DNA of 64,000 bases. It comes from Rhizobium terricola. GTDB taxonomy: Bacteria > Pseudomonadota > Alphaproteobacteria > Rhizobiales > Rhizobiaceae. Shown here one piece after another: positions 26,732 through 35,482 of the stretch (position 1 is its first letter; every line of letters begins with the position of its first letter). A program made the position numbers and the translations under genes. The notes under the pieces are model-generated. The model was given only the letters and a program-made list of their open reading frames with translations, was not told where the DNA came from and did not search any database. The stretch spans positions 434,001-498,000 of the forward strand of contig NZ_JABBGK010000001.1 of NCBI RefSeq assembly GCF_012927355.1, read 5' to 3'.

Positions 26732-28026
26732 ACCGTCTCCTCGAAGCTGAACTGATCTATGGCCGGCTGCTCGCCGTCACCGAGCCGCATCTCGTGGCGC
26801 GCTACAACAAGGCGCTGTCCGGGTTCGGGCTCAAAGCCACGGCGCTCACCGAATTCGACATCGACATGACCGGCTTTTCGCCGCAGATCGCGGCAGAGCT
26901 CGGCGACAAGGACTATCTCGACCCGAACCGGGTCAACCGGCGCTTCGTCATCCTGACGCCCGAGCAGGAGAGCCTTCCGGTCGTACACACCAGCTTTTCC
27001 AACACTGCCGGTCTGATGCACGAGTTTTTCACCGCCAATGCGCGGGCGATCAACGCGGTGACGATCAAGGACGCGCTCTACGGGGAGATCGAGGATTCGG
27101 TCGCGACGGTGGAGAGCCTCGAGGATCTGCTGTCGATCAACGAGGTGCAGTTCCGGGTGCTCTCGGCGGAGGATCTCTTGGGCAAGGCGGGGGAGCTCCG
27201 GCAGCTTGCCGACCGGCTTCAGAGCGAGCCGAACGCCTGGCGCGACGATGCTTTGTTGAACCGGATGGTGGAACTCGCCAAGCTCACCGGCGACATCCGG
27301 CAGAACGTGCTGGTACCGGACAAGCTGGTCTTCCGCCACGATGCCTTCTGGGCCAACCATTTCGGCGGAACCTATGTGTTCGTCGACGACAAGGCGACCA
27401 CGGTGATCTGCGATCCGTCGGCGCCGGGCTTCCGCAGGTCCCGGCCGTGGCAGGTCAGCTACGTCTCGATCAAGGACCCCGCTCAGATCTTCGACTTCCT
27501 CGCCAAGACCGGGCGGATCGAGCTGCCGCGGGCGAGCTGGGTCGCAGACTCCGGGCTTTATGCCCTGCGCGCCGAAATGGCGGCCATCGGGCTTGCCTAT
27601 GGGAGCGACCCGACCATGGATTTTTCCAAGGTCGACGCGGTGTGGCTGCAGACTTTCCTGCATCGCAATGCGGAGAGCGTGGCAAAGGACGGGACCTATC
27701 CCTTCCTTCAGGAGATGACCCGCGCGATTGCCGCCACCGGCAGCCTGCGCATCGCCGAGGTCGCGCCGGCGCTCCGGTTCCTCCTCATCCGCGCCCGGCC
27801 CGACCATCCCGACCAGTGGCTGACGAACCGGCTGATCTCGCAGATGACGCCCTTCGACTTCGTGTCGCGTTTCATTTTCGACAAGCAGGGCTTTTATGAT
27901 GCCTACGAAGGGTTTAGCGATGGGTTCCGGGAATTCGTTGTATCGCGCCTGTCGCAGACCTATCTGCAGGACAAGGCGGGTTTCCGCAAACGCCTCTACG
28001 GCATAGGAGAAGACGACAATGCTTGA
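26728..28026 (+). CDS. Conserved-context protein of unknown function (432 aa)
   Basis: A 432-residue protein without signal peptide or clear membrane helix; I recall it only as a domain-of-unknown-function type found beside such ATPases and cannot name it surely. It is mixed alpha/beta, with LLEAELIYGRLLAVTEPHLVARYNKAL at the start (helical), NRRFVILTPEQESLPVVHT in the first third, and FWANHFGGTYVFVDDKATTVICDPSAPGF in the middle. ATG 26728 overlaps the ATPase stop as ATGA, better supported than GTG 26719. Its own stop overlaps the DUF2333 gene by eight bases. Translational coupling on both sides argues for a stoichiometric complex with the ATPase. Confidence 0.78.
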   Translation: MNRLLEAELIYGRLLAVTEPHLVARYNKALSGFGLKATALTEFDIDMTGFSPQIAAELGDKDYLDPNRVNRRFVILTPEQESLPVVHTSFSNTAGLMHEFFTANARAINAVTIKDALYGEIEDSVATVESLEDLLSINEVQFRVLSAEDLLGKAGELRQLADRLQSEPNAWRDDALLNRMVELAKLTGDIRQNVLVPDKLVFRHDAFWANHFGGTYVFVDDKATTVICDPSAPGFRRSRPWQVSYVSIKDPAQIFDFLAKTGRIELPRASWVADSGLYALRAEMAAIGLAYGSDPTMDFSKVDAVWLQTFLHRNAESVAKDGTYPFLQEMTRAIAATGSLRIAEVAPALRFLLIRARPDHPDQWLTNRLISQMTPFDFVSRFIFDKQGFYDAYEGFSDGFREFVVSRLSQTYLQDKAGFRKRLYGIGEDDNA

Positions 28027-29128
28027 TCCGATCATCGCGTTCTTCCAGCGCATCTTTGCGGCGATCGGCCGGGGTGTCGGGCTGGCCGTGGCCGCCGTGC
28101 TGTGGCCGTTCCTGGCCGCGCATGGCTGGTACCAGCGGCGCAACTGGCTGATCAAGGGACCGATCCTCCTCCTGGTCCTTGTGCTGATCGCGCTCTACGG
28201 CCAGTTCTTCTGGCGCACGCAATTCTGGTACGGCTTCAATACCGAATTCGCCCAGCCCTACAAGTTCAACGACCGCAAGGTGGCCGCGGGCCAGCAGGAC
28301 AGCGCCAAGCCGGGCGTGTGTCAGAATTCGGCGATCGTCACTGTCGTCGCCGATCTGACGGATGCGAATGTCAACCAGAATGCCTGGGTGTCTTCGACGC
28401 TGCTCTACAAGATAGGTCTGTTCGGGGTCGACTGGGATCACACGCCGTTCTTCGACAACAAGGCCTCGTTCCAGCGCGGCGTCAACCAGGTGGCGCGGCG
28501 CGTGGCGATCGAGCTTGCCGACAATCTCGGCCGCGTGCGCGGCACCTCGGGCATGAACAATGACCTCCAGGATGCACGCGGCAACATCCAGTTCGACGAG
28601 GGGACCTGGTATTTCGGCACCAATCCGATCGGCATCAAGACGCCGACCCCGAGCTATTATCGGTCGGCGGTCGAAAGCTGGCGCAAGTTCAATTCGTCGC
28701 TCGAAACCTGCGCGGCCGTCTTCGACGCGCGCGCCGACAACCTCGTGCAGCTACTCGACCGCCTGGCGAGCGATCTCGGCAATACGTCGGACATCCTTCG
28801 TCGCCGTTCGGAAGAATTCAACGCCGGCTGGTTCGACACGCGTGCCGACGACCGCTTCTGGTTCGCCTACGGGCAACTCTATGCCCAGTATGCGCTGCTG
28901 CAGGCCGTGCGCGCCGACTTCGTCGACGTGATCCGCGAGCGCAACCTGACTGCCGTCTGGGCAGAGATGGAGAAGCAGCTGCAGGGCTCCCTGCGCATCC
29001 AGCCGGCGATCATCTCGAACGGTTCGGAAGATGGCTGGATCATGCCGACCCATCTTGCGACGATGGGTTTCTACATCCTGCGCGTCCGCTCCAACATGGT
29101 GGAACTGCGGTCGGTGCTCGACCGCTGA
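28019..29128 (+). CDS. DUF2333 family inner-membrane protein
   Basis: A 369-residue protein with an amphipathic N-terminus, a membrane helix at about residues 46-64 (GPILLLVLVLIALYGQFFW) and a large periplasmic-facing domain. The DUF2333 cues are RTQFWYGFNTEF, NQNAWVSSTLLYKIGLFGVDWDHTPFFDNKASFQRG (in pieces) and the C-terminal DGWIMPTHLATMGFYILRVRSNMVEL. It closes the six-gene cluster and starts inside the preceding gene. As a single-pass protein it could be the periplasmic or membrane client/sensor of the SPFH-AAA assembly; no function is established for DUF2333. Confidence 0.9.
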   Translation: MLDPIIAFFQRIFAAIGRGVGLAVAAVLWPFLAAHGWYQRRNWLIKGPILLLVLVLIALYGQFFWRTQFWYGFNTEFAQPYKFNDRKVAAGQQDSAKPGVCQNSAIVTVVADLTDANVNQNAWVSSTLLYKIGLFGVDWDHTPFFDNKASFQRGVNQVARRVAIELADNLGRVRGTSGMNNDLQDARGNIQFDEGTWYFGTNPIGIKTPTPSYYRSAVESWRKFNSSLETCAAVFDARADNLVQLLDRLASDLGNTSDILRRRSEEFNAGWFDTRADDRFWFAYGQLYAQYALLQAVRADFVDVIRERNLTAVWAEMEKQLQGSLRIQPAIISNGSEDGWIMPTHLATMGFYILRVRSNMVELRSVLDR

Positions 29129-29143
29129 GCCATCGCGCTCTCG

Positions 29144-29165
29144 TCGGCCCGCTCAGGCGGGCCGA
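29144..29165. terminator. Hairpin closing the SPFH-AAA-DUF2333 cluster
   Basis: A nine-pair GC stem (29144-29152 with 29157-29165) and TCAG loop between convergent genes. There is no T run; it may act in both directions. Confidence 0.6.
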
Positions 29166-29172
29166 TCTGGGC

Positions 29173-29628
29173 TTATTCCTCTTCGTCGGAAAAGGCTGCG
29201 GTGCGTAGCCGCTCGAAGAACTCGTAGGTGACGCCGACGAGTTCGCCGGAGGTGCCGGGTCTGGCGCGGAACTTGCCGACGGTGCGGGCGAATTTCCAAC
29301 AGTCGACACCGCGCTTGACGCGGTAGATGTTGTGATAGCTCTGCTTCTGAGAACAGGCCCGCTCGAAGCTCTCCATCAGCATCGGCAGATCTTCCGGATG
29401 GATGCGGGAGCGGAACTCGACCATGTTGACCCGGCCGTCAGTGCTCTCCATGTCGAAGATGCGAAAGACATCCGGAGTGGCATAGAACAGACCGCTGTCG
29501 AGATCGATCCGCCAGAAACCGTAGAGCCGGAAGGACTGGGCCAGTTCGACCACCTCGTGTTCGGTCATTCCGACCGAGGTGCAGTCCTGGAATTCCTTGT
29601 GATCCAGCTGGTCGAAGCGGAGGGGCAA
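29173..29628 (-). CDS. Single-PAS-domain protein
   Basis: A 151-residue protein that is essentially one PAS_3-type domain: FRLYGFWRIDLDSGLFYATPDVFRIFDM, then RIHPEDLPMLMESFERAC and FARTVGKFRARPGTSGELVGVTYEFFERL, as expected for the PAS fold and C-terminal PAC strands. There is no output domain, so it must act by binding a partner or ligand. TTG 29628 gives the full product; ATG 29568 would remove 20 residues and still keep the PAS core, so the start is uncertain. It follows the LuxR-type gene by 57 bases in the same direction and may modulate that regulator. Confidence 0.8.
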   Translation of the reverse strand: MPLRFDQLDHKEFQDCTSVGMTEHEVVELAQSFRLYGFWRIDLDSGLFYATPDVFRIFDMESTDGRVNMVEFRSRIHPEDLPMLMESFERACSQKQSYHNIYRVKRGVDCWKFARTVGKFRARPGTSGELVGVTYEFFERLRTAAFSDEEE

Positions 29629-29685
29629 TGTGGTGTCTCTTTCCGCCCTGGCGCGCGGATGGACGAACCGATGCCGCTTCAGGAC

Positions 29686-30408
29686 CTAGTTGATTAGCTT
29701 CAGACGAATTGCCTTCGCTACCAACTGTGTTCGATTTACGCAATCCAGCTTTTTGATGGCATTCGTCATATAGGCGTTCACGGTGTGGTCGGACAGCGCG
29801 AGGATCTGGCCGATTTCCACCGATGTCTTGCCCTGGGCGGTCCAGCGCAGCACTTCGAGTTCGCGGGCGGACAGGACGTTGGGCGCGACGCTCTCGGCTC
29901 TCCGCATCCGGTCGAACATGTCAAAGCCGTGCAGCGAGATCATGCCGAGTTCGTTCATTTCCGACTGATGAAGCGGTGCACGCGCACCGTCGTAGCGCAT
30001 GAAATAGCGGCCGGAATCCACCGAGTTCATCGGGAAGATCATGCCCATCAGCAAATTGTGGCGGCGCAGCAACTCGTTCATCTTGGCCGGGCATTCGAAA
30101 TTGTCCGGCTCGCCTTCGGCATCGAGGCGCCAGGTCTGCGGCAGGATCGAATTGCTGAAGCGCGGAAGAATGGGGCAGTTGCGGAGAAAGTGGTTCTTGT
30201 CGAACTCGCGGGCGAATTGCGCGGGAAGGGTGCTTTCCAGAACGAGCGGGGAAATCAGAATGTCATTCGGGTTCGGAGCGACCATGATCGTGACATGGTC
30301 CAGTCCGAATTCCCGGGCGACCCTCGCCATGATCGCCATGAGCTGGGCGCGTGTCTGGCTGCTCGCTAGTTCTTCGCTCAGCAGCGATTGACGTTCCGCG
30401 ATTATCAT
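29686..30408 (-). CDS. LuxR-family transcriptional regulator (solo type)
   Basis: A 240-residue regulator. The C-terminal HTH is a canonical LuxR/GerE domain: LSARELEVLRWTAQGKTSVEIGQILALSDHTVNAYMTNAIKKL (residues about 175-220 in sections). The N-terminal part resembles autoinducer-binding domains, but around FDKNHFLRNCPILPRF the conserved Tyr and DP pair of acyl-homoserine-lactone receptors are replaced, which questions AHL binding. No luxI synthase is near. ATG 30408 is chosen as the only internal ATG before the conserved region; a TTG 45 bases upstream is possible. The upstream region is markedly AT-rich and contains palindromes. Confidence 0.85.
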   Translation of the reverse strand: MIIAERQSLLSEELASSQTRAQLMAIMARVAREFGLDHVTIMVAPNPNDILISPLVLESTLPAQFAREFDKNHFLRNCPILPRFSNSILPQTWRLDAEGEPDNFECPAKMNELLRRHNLLMGMIFPMNSVDSGRYFMRYDGARAPLHQSEMNELGMISLHGFDMFDRMRRAESVAPNVLSARELEVLRWTAQGKTSVEIGQILALSDHTVNAYMTNAIKKLDCVNRTQLVAKAIRLKLIN

Positions 30409-30443
30409 TGAAATTTCGAAAGTTGACAGCTGTTGGTATGTTA

Positions 30444-30504
30444 TTGTTAACAAATATATCAGTCGGACTTAAAAGCCAGAACTTTTTTACTGGTCGAACG
30501 ACCA
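30444..30504. promoter_or_regulatory. Palindromes in the AT-rich LuxR-gene upstream region
   Basis: TTGTTAACAA at 30444-30453 and TGGTCG-AA-CGACCA at 30491-30504 are both perfect palindromes, 36 and 83 bases upstream of the LuxR-type start. Either could bind a dimeric regulator, including the LuxR protein itself. No identified consensus is matched. Confidence 0.4.
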
Positions 30505-30574
30505 AAATTCACTCGAATTCGAAAAAATGCACGCAGCGTGGTAAATAAAACGTGGTTCGACAACTCATGCGTGA

Positions 30575-31036
30575 TCAAACCGGCAGGGCAGCTCCGGTCT
30601 TCACTTCCTCCATCACCGCATAGGTATGGGTTTCGCGTACGCCCGGCAACGGCAGTATAACCTCGGAAAGGAACTGGCGGTAGGCCTCCATTCCAGCGAC
30701 GCGTGCCTTCACCAGATAATCGAAACCGCCCGCCACCATGTGGCACTCCATAACGTCGTCGGAGCGTTTGACGGCATCGGCAAAAGCGTCGAAGACGTCG
30801 GGGGTGGTGCGGTCGAGTTTGACCTCGATGAAGACCAGAAGGTTGCGACCGAGCTTCTCCGGCGACAAAATCGCCATGTAGCCGGTGATGAAGCCGTCAC
30901 GGGTCAGACGTCGGACCCGCTCGGCCGTCGCCGTGGGTGACAGGCTGACACGTTCGGCGAGTTCGATGTTGCTGAGGCGCCCCTCCTGCTGCAGCGTGCG
31001 GAGGATCTTGCGGTCAAGCCTGTCCAGTTCTTTCAT
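30575..31036 (-). CDS. Lrp/AsnC-family transcriptional regulator
   Basis: A 153-residue regulator. N-terminal HTH: LDRLDRKILRTLQQEGRLSNIELAERVSLSPTATAERVRRL (in parts), linker GFITGYMAILSPEKLG, then a RAM/AsnC effector domain with DDVMECHMVAGGFDYLVKARV and the Gly motif. Lrp-type proteins respond to amino acids. ATG 31036. It lies downstream of the UPF0114 gene on the same strand (96 bases); no amino acid catabolic gene is adjacent to suggest the target. Confidence 0.9.
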   Translation of the reverse strand: MKELDRLDRKILRTLQQEGRLSNIELAERVSLSPTATAERVRRLTRDGFITGYMAILSPEKLGRNLLVFIEVKLDRTTPDVFDAFADAVKRSDDVMECHMVAGGFDYLVKARVAGMEAYRQFLSEVILPLPGVRETHTYAVMEEVKTGAALPV

Positions 31037-31132
31037 TGCAAACTACCAGATCAAGAATTTTCAGCGATAGTCACGCAGCATACACCCCGAGACAACGATT
31101 TGAACGGTTGCCAAGGCGGGCTTTGTGCCGGG

Positions 31133-31657
31133 TCAGATCTCGCGTTCGGGCTTGTCGGCCGTCTTGGGCTTGGCCATCAGTTTCTCGAGGAAGCCGAGCA
31201 TGACGGCAGAGACGACGAAGGCGAGGTGCATCAGCGTCAGCCACATGATCTTGCCGTCGGTGAACTGGTTCACGTTCAGGAAGACCTGGAGCAGGTGGAT
31301 CGAGGAGATGGCGACGATCGAGGAGGCGACCTTGATCTTGAGGCTGCCGGCGTCGAGCTTGCCGAGGAAGGAGACCTCGTCGTCGGCTTCGTCGAAACGG
31401 CTGACGAAGTTCTCGTAGCCGGAGATCATCACCATGACGATGAGGCTGGCGACGAGCGCGGCGTCGATCAGGCCGAGCATGGCGAGGATCATCTCCGCTT
31501 CGCCGTAATTGAACACGTTGCCAGCGACCTTCAGGAACTTGTAGCCGAAGGAGACGGCGTAGACCGCAAGAGCCGCGACGAGGCCGAGATAGAAGGCGAC
31601 GAGGATCCAGCGGCTCGACAGGATGATCCGTTCAACCAGCAATTCGAGGGATTTCAT
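31133..31657 (-). CDS. UPF0114 (YqhA-type) membrane protein
   Basis: A 174-residue inner-membrane protein with four hydrophobic helices: WILVAFYLGLVAALAVYAVSF, MILAMLGLIDAALVASLIVMVMISGYENFVSR, VASSIVAISSIHLLQVFL and WLTLMHLAFVVSAVMLGFLEKL (positions about 16-40, 56-85, 112-130, 140-160). The GYENFVSRFD motif is diagnostic of UPF0114/TIGR00645. Function is unknown. ATG 31657. Confidence 0.9.
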   Translation of the reverse strand: MKSLELLVERIILSSRWILVAFYLGLVAALAVYAVSFGYKFLKVAGNVFNYGEAEMILAMLGLIDAALVASLIVMVMISGYENFVSRFDEADDEVSFLGKLDAGSLKIKVASSIVAISSIHLLQVFLNVNQFTDGKIMWLTLMHLAFVVSAVMLGFLEKLMAKPKTADKPEREI

Positions 31658-31823
31658 TCGAGGGCTCCAGAGGCAATTCGACGATCGGGGCCAGACATAA
31701 GCGGGGGCTCGCCGCTCGGCAAGCCCGTTTGCCGGGCTTTGCCGTTCGCTTCCGGCACCTCATGCGGTGCCGACCGATCTCCAGGTCTTGCCCGGCGCGC
31801 GGCCCGTCGTGATCAGGCGACCG

Positions 31824-33350
31824 TCAGCCGGACGCTGCCGCGATTGTTTTCATAGGCGTGCCAGGCATCGTTGGCGAAGCAGTAAAGATAACCACTGGCC
31901 TTCGGCTTGACGTCACCTCTTCACCGATGCGGAAGACTTCGTGCGGCAGGCGTTCGACCGCGCGGCTCCTGCTGCTCTTCTTCGGCGGCGGCTCGTTGTT
32001 GGCGATCAGGCCGATCAGGCAGAACCAGTCCTCGTCCTCCTCGCGCTTGGTCCACCAGAAGTCGACCTGCTCGTTCTTCAGGATGGTCTTGGTGAGGTTT
32101 TCGAGCTTGCCGAAAAGCGAGGAGGCGACCTGGACGATCTCGGCGGGTTCGAACTTGCCGTCGGCGGTGCCGCCGGGGCCACACTTGATCGAGGCGTCCA
32201 TCCATTGGCCGGCGGCGGTGAGCTTGTAGGTCTTGCCCTTTTCCAGAAAGATCCCGGTGGCGTTCCAGTGCTGGCGCGCGAAGATGTCGACGGTCGCCGG
32301 CAGTGGCTTCAGCGTCCAGTAGTCGCCGGCGTCGAGCGGCGGATCCTGGTGGCGATCGAGCGCGGAGGCGTGGATGTCCGCCGACCGCGGCCGGGTGGTG
32401 ATCAAAGGCACGGCGCGGGGTCTCGTCTTCAATGCCTTGAACAGACCGGTGACGGAATCGTGCAGGACGTCGTTGGGATTGGGGGCGAGCTGTGACAGCG
32501 CCTTTCCGCGGATGGCGAGGCCCGCGGCTTGCGCCTCCTCGATCATCCATTTCAGCGCTCCGTCCGACAATCCCGTCTGGGCATAGCCGCCGCCGACATC
32601 GCCGTGGACCCCGGGGAACCACAGCTGCTTCAAGTCGGCGCCGGGCTTCGGGTCCCAGAGCGTCGGAAGGAAGTTCTGGCGCTGCTCGTCGATGGCGACC
32701 GCATGGCGGGCATTGGCGACGATGTCGCTCAGCGCCGTATTGTGGAAGCGGTGGCCGTCCGGGTCGTCGATCAGGTTGAGGAAGGCCATGTCGTCGGGGA
32801 TGCCGAGCGAGCCGACGGTGTCCCAGACGCCGATGAAATGGATGGGCGTCTTTTTGGTCGGGAGTTCTCCGGCCGCCGTGTTGTGGAAGGGGCGGGCCTT
32901 CGATGCCTTGATCGGGCTCGGTTCCTCGGCGCGGTAGGCGGCAAACACCTCCTCGATCGACTGCCAGAGCTTGTCGTCGTCAACGGCAGCCGACAGGTCG
33001 AGCAGGCCGCATTTCGAGATCATGCCGCCGAGGCTGCGCACCGTGTAGGCGCCGCGGCTGAAGCCGATGAGGAAGATGCGGTCGCCGGGCTTGTAGAGGC
33101 CGGCCAACCAGCGATAGGCGCTCATGATGTTGCGATCGAGGCCGCGGCCGGTGCCGCCGCCGACGAGCTTGTCCCACCAGGTGCCGTCGGTGCCGACACC
33201 CGGATGGTAGTAGCGTTCCTGGCGCGTGCCGTTTGCTTCCTCCGGGGCGACCGCGTTGTAGAACTTCCAGACATTCGTTGGCGTGGGGACGCCCTGCTCC
33301 ACCATGTCGGGGGTGTTCCAGGTGCCGTCGCAGCAGACTACAAAATTCAT
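31824..33350 (-). CDS. DUF2235 hydrolase with LecA-like C-terminal domain, frameshifted near the 3' end
   Basis: A 508-residue reading frame. Residues 1-330 are a DUF2235 alpha/beta hydrolase-like domain: FVVCCDGTWNT, LIGFSRGAYTVRSLGG (nucleophile Ser in GFSRG), FIGVWDTVGSLG and WFPGVHGDVGGGY. The remaining part (about 365 onward) reads FARQHWNATGIFLEKGKTYKLTAAGQW and FCLIGLIANN, resembling the calcium-dependent galactose lectin LecA. After GEEVT near 31912 the frame changes: the expected continuation ASGYLYCFANDAW and ENNRGSVRLTVA is present one frame over, ending in a stop at 31813-31815. One missing base (mutation or sequencing error) explains it. ATG 33350 with GGAGAAG upstream. Divergent from fhs. 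Confidence 0.85.
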   Translation of the reverse strand: MNFVVCCDGTWNTPDMVEQGVPTPTNVWKFYNAVAPEEANGTRQERYYHPGVGTDGTWWDKLVGGGTGRGLDRNIMSAYRWLAGLYKPGDRIFLIGFSRGAYTVRSLGGMISKCGLLDLSAAVDDDKLWQSIEEVFAAYRAEEPSPIKASKARPFHNTAAGELPTKKTPIHFIGVWDTVGSLGIPDDMAFLNLIDDPDGHRFHNTALSDIVANARHAVAIDEQRQNFLPTLWDPKPGADLKQLWFPGVHGDVGGGYAQTGLSDGALKWMIEEAQAAGLAIRGKALSQLAPNPNDVLHDSVTGLFKALKTRPRAVPLITTRPRSADIHASALDRHQDPPLDAGDYWTLKPLPATVDIFARQHWNATGIFLEKGKTYKLTAAGQWMDASIKCGPGGTADGKFEPAEIVQVASSLFGKLENLTKTILKNEQVDFWWTKREEDEDWFCLIGLIANNEPPPKKSSRSRAVERLPHEVFRIGEEVTSSRRPVVIFTASPTMPGTPMKTIAAASG

Positions 33351-33534
33351 CTTGCTTCTCCCTTCTCCTCTGGATTGCATTATCATCTCATATTTCAACC
33401 TATGCACAATGGCTGCGTCGCCATGTCCCACGAGCGGATTTGCGGTGTGCCAAAAATAACCAGTTGGCCACCTTGCCATCCTTTCGAGGCGCGGGGATGC
33501 TCGGAAAAAAGAGCGACGGGGAGGGACTATCGAA

Positions 33535-35208
33535 ATGGCATTGTCCGATATCGAGATCGCAAGAGGGGCAACCAAGAAGCCGATCCAGGAGATCGGCGCG
33601 CGGCTCGGCATTCCCGCTGAACAGCTGGTGCCCTATGGCCACGACAAGGCGAAGGTTTCGGCCGAGTTCATCCGTTCGCTGGAAGGGCGGCCCGACGGCA
33701 AGCTGATCCTCGTCACCGCGATCAATCCGACGCCGGCCGGCGAGGGCAAGACGACCACGACGGTCGGGCTGGTCGACGGGCTGAACCGGATCGGCCGCAA
33801 GGCGATGGTCTGCATCCGCGAGCCGTCGCTCGGGCCCTGCTTCGGCGTCAAGGGTGGTGCTGCGGGCGGCGGCTATGCGCAGGTGGTGCCGATGGAGGAC
33901 ATCAACCTCCATTTCACCGGCGATTTCCATGCGATCACCTCGGCCCACAACCTGCTTACCGCCATGGTGGACAACCACATCTACTGGGGCAATGCACTCG
34001 ACATCGACGTGCGCCGCATCACCTGGCGCCGGGCAATGGACATGAACGACCGGGCGTTGCGCCAGATGATCGGCTCGCTGGGCGGGGTGTCGAACGGCTT
34101 TCCGCGCGAATGCGGCTTCGACATCACGGTTGCCTCTGAAGTCATGGCGATCCTCTGTCTCGCGTCCGATCTCGCCGACCTCGAGCGGCGGCTGGGTGAC
34201 ATCATCATCGGTTACCGGCGCGACAAGAGCCCGGTCTTCGCCCGCGACATCAAGGCCGACGGGGCGATGACCGTGCTCCTGAAGGACGCGATGCAGCCGA
34301 ACCTCGTGCAAACGCTCGAAAACAATCCGGCCTTCGTGCATGGCGGCCCCTTCGCGAATATCGCCCATGGCTGCAATTCGGTGATCGCGACGCGCACGGC
34401 ACTCAAGCTTGCGGATTACGTGGTCACGGAAGCCGGTTTCGGTGCCGACCTCGGGGCGGAGAAATTCTTCGACATCAAGTGCCGCAAGGCAGGCCTCGAA
34501 CCCGCAGCGGCGGTGGTCGTCGCCACGGTGCGGGCGCTCAAGATGAATGGCGGGGTGAAGAAGGAAGAACTCGGCCAGGAGAATGTCGAGGCGCTGACAC
34601 GCGGCTGCGCCAATCTCGGGCGACACGTGGCCAATGTACGCCGCTTCGGCGTGCCGGTCATCGTGGCGATCAACCACTTCACCTCCGACACCGAGGCGGA
34701 GCTTGCGGCCGTCAGGGAATATGTGTCGCGGCTCGGGGCCGACGCGATCGTCTGCCGGCACTGGGCGGACGGTTCAGCCGGGATCGAGGCGCTGGCGCAG
34801 CGGGCCGCCGAACTTGCGGACTCAGGCCAGGGGGCCTTCCGGCCCCTCTATCCCGACAGCCTGTCGCTCTTCGAGAAGGTCGAGACCGTCGCGTCGAAGA
34901 TCTATCACGCGGCGGAAGTCACCGCGGCGAAGAGCGTGCGCGACCAGCTCGCCTCCTGGGAGGCGCAGGGCTATGGCCACCTGCCGGTCTGCATCGCGAA
35001 GACGCAATATTCCTTCTCCACCGACCCGGCGCTGCGCGGCGCGCCGGAGGGTCATGTTGTGCATGTGAGGGAGGTCCGGCTTTCGGCCGGCGCGGGCTTC
35101 GTCGTGGCGATCACCGGGGACATCATGACGATGCCGGGCCTGCCGAGTTCGCCCTCGGCCGAGCGGATCTTCCTCAACGACCACGGCTTCATCGAAGGCT
35201 TGTTCTGA
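33535..35208 (+). CDS. fhs: Formate-tetrahydrofolate ligase
   Basis: A 557-residue cytoplasmic enzyme that makes 10-formyl-tetrahydrofolate from formate, ATP and tetrahydrofolate. Family signatures: the P-loop-like [53 protein letters not shown], and [12 protein letters not shown], plus the C-terminal [17 protein letters not shown]. Length matches homologues. ATG 33535 with GGGAGGG upstream. No folD or other one-carbon gene is adjacent. I see no tetrahydrofolate riboswitch upstream. Confidence 0.97.
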   Translation: MALSDIEIARGATKKPIQEIGARLGIPAEQLVPYGHDKAKVSAEFIRSLEGRPDGKLILVTAINPTPAGEGKTTTTVGLVDGLNRIGRKAMVCIREPSLGPCFGVKGGAAGGGYAQVVPMEDINLHFTGDFHAITSAHNLLTAMVDNHIYWGNALDIDVRRITWRRAMDMNDRALRQMIGSLGGVSNGFPRECGFDITVASEVMAILCLASDLADLERRLGDIIIGYRRDKSPVFARDIKADGAMTVLLKDAMQPNLVQTLENNPAFVHGGPFANIAHGCNSVIATRTALKLADYVVTEAGFGADLGAEKFFDIKCRKAGLEPAAAVVVATVRALKMNGGVKKEELGQENVEALTRGCANLGRHVANVRRFGVPVIVAINHFTSDTEAELAAVREYVSRLGADAIVCRHWADGSAGIEALAQRAAELADSGQGAFRPLYPDSLSLFEKVETVASKIYHAAEVTAAKSVRDQLASWEAQGYGHLPVCIAKTQYSFSTDPALRGAPEGHVVHVREVRLSAGAGFVVAITGDIMTMPGLPSSPSAERIFLNDHGFIEGLF

Positions 35209-35309
35209 TTACTGGCCAGGCTTTCCCGTCAGCGGCGGACGGTGCCAAGGCGCCGACCGCATGCCTGACTGTGTCTTTCGCGCAATCGTGATCGGCTCTC
35301 TCGAATACA

Positions 35310-35351
35310 TGATTATAAAAATCATGTTTATTATGTTGACTCCTTTAATCA
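35310..35351 (+). promoter_or_regulatory. Two RirA-type iron-responsive operator boxes
   Basis: The rhizobial iron-responsive operator is TGA-N9-TCA. It occurs at 35310-35324 (TGA, nine bases, TCA) and again at 35337-35351, centres 27 bases apart, 132-173 bases before the haem-receptor start in a strikingly AT-rich stretch. The second overlaps TTGACT, a possible -35. This predicts repression by RirA when iron is plentiful. Confidence 0.7.
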
Positions 35352-35482
35352 TGTTTTATAGAGGGCAATAAGAGGGCACCAAACGCCCTTCGCCTCGGTT
35401 TTGACACATTTGGATACGGCCTCCCGCCGCGAGCTTCTGCGCGTGGCAACGGTTTCGTGCGGCCGTCGAAAGGAAATATTGC

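Noticed and set aside
31824..33350. Treating the DUF2235 gene as a wholly dead pseudogene
   Set aside because: The hydrolase domain is intact; only the last ~31 residues are shifted, and a sequencing error is as likely as a real mutation.
33351..33534. Possible tetrahydrofolate riboswitch before fhs
   Set aside because: No conserved pairing or core motif seen; the region is short and looks like two divergent promoters.
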